Below, in pieces: positions 54,028-56,647 of a DNA stretch of 56,647 bases (within the stretch, counting starts at the first letter, position 1; each line of letters begins with the position of its first letter). A program made the translations under genes and the position numbers. The stretch is from contig JBNGIQ010003942.1 of NCBI GenBank assembly GCA_049999765.1, positions 1 to 56,647 of the forward strand, in the 5' to 3' direction. The DNA comes from Phaeoceros laevis (Eukaryota; Anthocerotophyta; Anthocerotopsida; Notothyladales). Under the pieces are notes generated by a model. That model was given only the letters and a program-made list of their open reading frames with translations. It had not been told where the DNA came from and did not search any database.

Positions 54028-56512
54028 GGAGGAGCGAGGCAGGTATTGATCCCGTCTTTTGCTAGATGGGGCTATGGAGGAGCCTGAAATCGAGCATGTA
54101 TAGATCTCAATCCCATAGCCAGTAGCCAGTCAATGATTCTTTTGTCGGCCCATTCTGATGGGACTTTCATCGTGCAACTCTTGACCAATTCCGCGGACCC
54201 TTCAAGACTCAACTCCTGCATAGTTCAGCACAGCAGTAGGAGGCATCGAACGAGTGAACATGGAACTGTACTAGTTTCCGCACCTGTAAATTTAGGTCCA
54301 CTAGAACTATAAGCAATTCAATGTGCAACCTGGTTGGGCCTGTTGAAGTGGTAATCTTCTTGCGGGCTGGCGTTGCCCTTTTACGGGATGCTTGCAAACT
54401 CACGCTAGTCATTAGGACAGCAAGCAGATGCTTGCAAACTCACGCCAGTCATTAGGACAGCAAGCAGTTGAGGCCCGCGCGAATCAAGAAGAGACGGGAA
54501 GCTGGCAAAACCTTTCCGGCTAGGCACAACCGGGTGCAAGAGCCACGGACGGTCTCGGTCCAGACAAACCTGGTGCAAAAGGGCCAAGCCCGGATTGCCA
54601 CAAGCTCATCGTTCAAGGAAACCCGCACCCGCACTTACAATTCCGATCAGTCCTTGTACAGATTGGTCACCGGCGTGCCGTACAACGCAAATCACTAAGC
54701 AATGCAAAAGGAAGAAGACTGAAAGCAAAACACAAGGCAATGAAGCACTCACAAAGAAAGTAGGCACAGGCACCGAGATTGGTGGAGCATAACCGCTCTC
54801 TTTTTCTGCTTAAGCAGCTGGATTAGTGAGACCGCCGGAACTTCACGGACGGAATGAGAAACAATGGGTGTTCGACCCTTTTTATAGTGCTGGCCAGCGT
54901 AGGGCTCAAGCCAACACATGAAATCCAATCTCGCGATCCCTAATCCTTAGTTAACAGGCAGTGCGTCGCTACGCGCTTGCCCGCTGCTACTTAAGTGTTT
55001 TAACTTTTCCACTGTTTACTTCTTTTTTCCACTATCGAACTTGACCTCTGACATTTGGCACCCCCGGTGTACGAGGGACCTGACCCCGCCTATCCCTCTA
55101 CTCGCTAAGGAAGGGTCTAGTGATTACTTAAGTTTTTATCATTTCTGGACAACAATGAATAAAAGAAAATTTTAACTACTTCTAATCCACGCTACCTGCC
55201 TACCTCCCCGTCTTCAACCTGGCGTGTCATCTAGAACCCTTGGGGTCTCAGAAGCCTACCCTGCGACGGTTGAGCAAAGAACACAATTTCACAGAGCGTG
55301 CTTCGAGACCTAAAACATTCCAGATGCTATCTTCTTCCTCGTAAAGTCCTTAGAGGGAGGATATGTCTTCTGTCGTTGATGAGCCCCGGGCACACTGGGT
55401 CACTTCGTGCCGAACGTGCCTAATAGGGGCACAGCAGATACATTCTTCACGAAATGACCGGGGGTAGTCCGGGCTGTGACTTCTTCTTGTCTTTGGCAGC
55501 ACTTTCTGCTAATTGCCATTACCTGATGACTGGACGAGGGTGCACTCTCTTGAGGGCATTCATGCCAAGCTCACACTCTCAGACTGCGCATTCCAGCTTC
55601 GAGCGTCAGGGCCAGCAGCCAGCAAGTCTTTTGTCATTCAGGTTTAACCTGCTCCTTCTAGTACATCGGGTTGAGGGAAGCTCAATTCCGCCTCTCCATC
55701 AGTTGTATCCTTCACGCGTTCAGTAGTCGTCATCAAAGCTTCAAGTAGTATCCGAGCAGGCCATCATTGGATGCCGTATCAAGAATTGCAACAGGCCAAT
55801 ACCTGTTTAGCTTGGTGGTGCTTTGTCATCAAGTCTTCCTTTTTCCTGTCTCTTGTCCTCAAGACCACCACCAGGAGGCTTCCTTTTTTTGTGTTCCAAA
55901 CATTCTTCTTCTTTGTGTAATTGACCAAGCCAATTGATTCCTTGCTTCTGGCGCTGGTTTCTAGGTCTACATCATATTTCAGCCAGCCGCTCTTTACTTC
56001 GGCCACGAGGGATGAAACATCACTACTCAACAGCAGGCATGCTCACCCTTGAATTTCGACTCAAAATTCGCCAGCCAGGCTCTAACACCTACACCGTACC
56101 TGGATTGAGTCTTTGGCAGTCGTGAGTGGACTTCTGGCCTCGCTTTTCCATGTTAGTGGTTATTGGACTCCTCGCACTGGCCGGAAGCCGGTACTGAGAA
56201 GAACAGCAGCACAGAAGCCTGCCTCCTGCCCCCCTCAGCACCGTCCTCCGACGAGCACCATCCAGCACCTATCTTGGTTTCTTCTGGTACCGCGGCTATG
56301 ACTGCACTCGCCGGCGTCAATTCCTGGCCAGTCTGGTGCAGCTCCGACCACCGCTTGGGCTGAAACATGGTTATCCAATCACTTGTTCATGCATCTTCGT
56401 GAATGCTTAATTCAATCGCCATGACTACCCAGTTCTTACCTCGCGCCATGCTTGTCAGCAGCAGCCCCGCGGGATACCGCTTCTTCGTTGTTTGCGGGAA
56501 TTGAGGGGCCAG
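54028..56512. other. intergenic region, repeat-like, no gene recognised
   Basis: 3' flank of the SPX gene followed by repeat-like sequence. It includes a 40-bp tandem duplication (54388-54467). Around 54870-55090 a TATA-like tttttatag and the string ctgacatttggcacccccgg could be an LTR with adjoining primer-binding site, but this is weak. No intact coding sequence seen. Confidence 0.4.
54388..54467. repeat. 40-bp tandem duplication, two copies
   Basis: 54388-54427 and 54428-54467 both read atgcttgcaaactcacg, then c(T/C)agtcattaggacagcaagcag, with a single T/C difference. The near-identity indicates a recent event. Confidence 0.9.
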
Positions 56513-56647
56513 AGGACGCCAGTTACCGGCATCCTCTAGTATCCAGTTGCTTCATATTTAAAACTGAAATCGAAAGGCCCGAGGATGCCGGTAGCCGGCG
56601 TCCTTGGGTATCCCGTTTATTCATTTTCTTCGCAAATCGGGAGGCCA
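56513..56647. repeat. hairpin-bearing minisatellite, two units at the window edge
   Basis: Two ~70-bp units follow each other: both have gaggaYgccRg, a short loop, ccggcRtcct, then agtatcc/ggtatcc, a ttcat block, an aaatcg block and aggcc. In the second unit gaggatgccgg / tag / ccggcgtcct is a near-perfect palindrome. The pattern runs to the end of the window, so an array probably continues beyond it. Confidence 0.6.

Overview
This is a nuclear, intron-bearing land-plant window. It contains a PPR protein with a DYW-type C-terminus, an NPH3/BTB phototropic-signalling protein, a peroxisomal IBR1-type reductase, a plant serine acetyltransferase, a plant dCMP deaminase and an SPX protein. Introns have GT-AG borders and mostly run from about 55 to several hundred bases. 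Genes are closely packed (14 confident protein genes in 56.6 kb) and several are intronless. Compact genes plus a DYW-type PPR fit a seed-free plant with a small genome, such as a lycophyte, hornwort or moss. I cannot fix the species from sequence alone.

Layout. 1-1740: repeat-rich flank holding a 770-bp element with terminal inverted repeats, a tRNA-like (SINE-like) stretch inside it, and a fragment of a dispersed repeat. 1741-5348 (-): cobalamin-independent methionine synthase, 14 exons. 6983-8897 (-): TIP41-like PP2A/TOR regulator, 8 exons, head-to-head with 9333-11334 (+), an LRRC57-like leucine-rich-repeat protein with an MGCC lipidation start. 11763-14298 (+): serine acetyltransferase. 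14768-16114 (-): BTB/KCTD-type protein. 17717-24436 (-): MED12 of the Mediator kinase module, in a single exon. 25078-26080: accessory island with a 5S-rRNA-containing LTR-like segment (Cassandra/TRIM-like) and two strong foldbacks. 26995-27610: PPR pseudogene fragment beside its parent PPR-DYW gene at 27801-30686 (-). 31958-34306 (-): NPH3/RPT2-like protein. 35076-36532 (-): IBR1-like SDR ending in SRL, head-to-head with 36889-40276 (+), tRNA-dihydrouridine synthase 3. 41064-42041 (-): inositol polyphosphate kinase (ITPK). 44513-46896 (+): RPA1 large subunit lacking the N-terminal DBD-F domain. 47725-49657 (+): dCMP deaminase with a long hydrophobic N-terminal extension. 52382-54027 (+): SPX-domain protein. 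54028-56647: repeats, including a 40-bp tandem duplication and the start of a hairpin-bearing minisatellite.

The genes are mostly conserved housekeeping or signalling loci with no operon-like logic. Shared themes are sulfur/methionine metabolism (methionine synthase, serine acetyltransferase), TOR/PP2A signalling (TIP41), inositol-phosphate/phosphate sensing (ITPK and SPX) and DNA replication supply (RPA1 and dCMP deaminase). I see no evidence that they are physically clustered for function. The least ordinary parts are the 25.0-26.1 kb repeat island, the PPR locus with its internal triplet amplification, PDF-like N-terminus and pseudogene, and the RPA1 and dCMP-deaminase domain changes. Exon borders were placed by hand from GT-AG sites and reading phase; each multi-exon model below closes to a whole number of codons, but individual borders may be off by a base or two.
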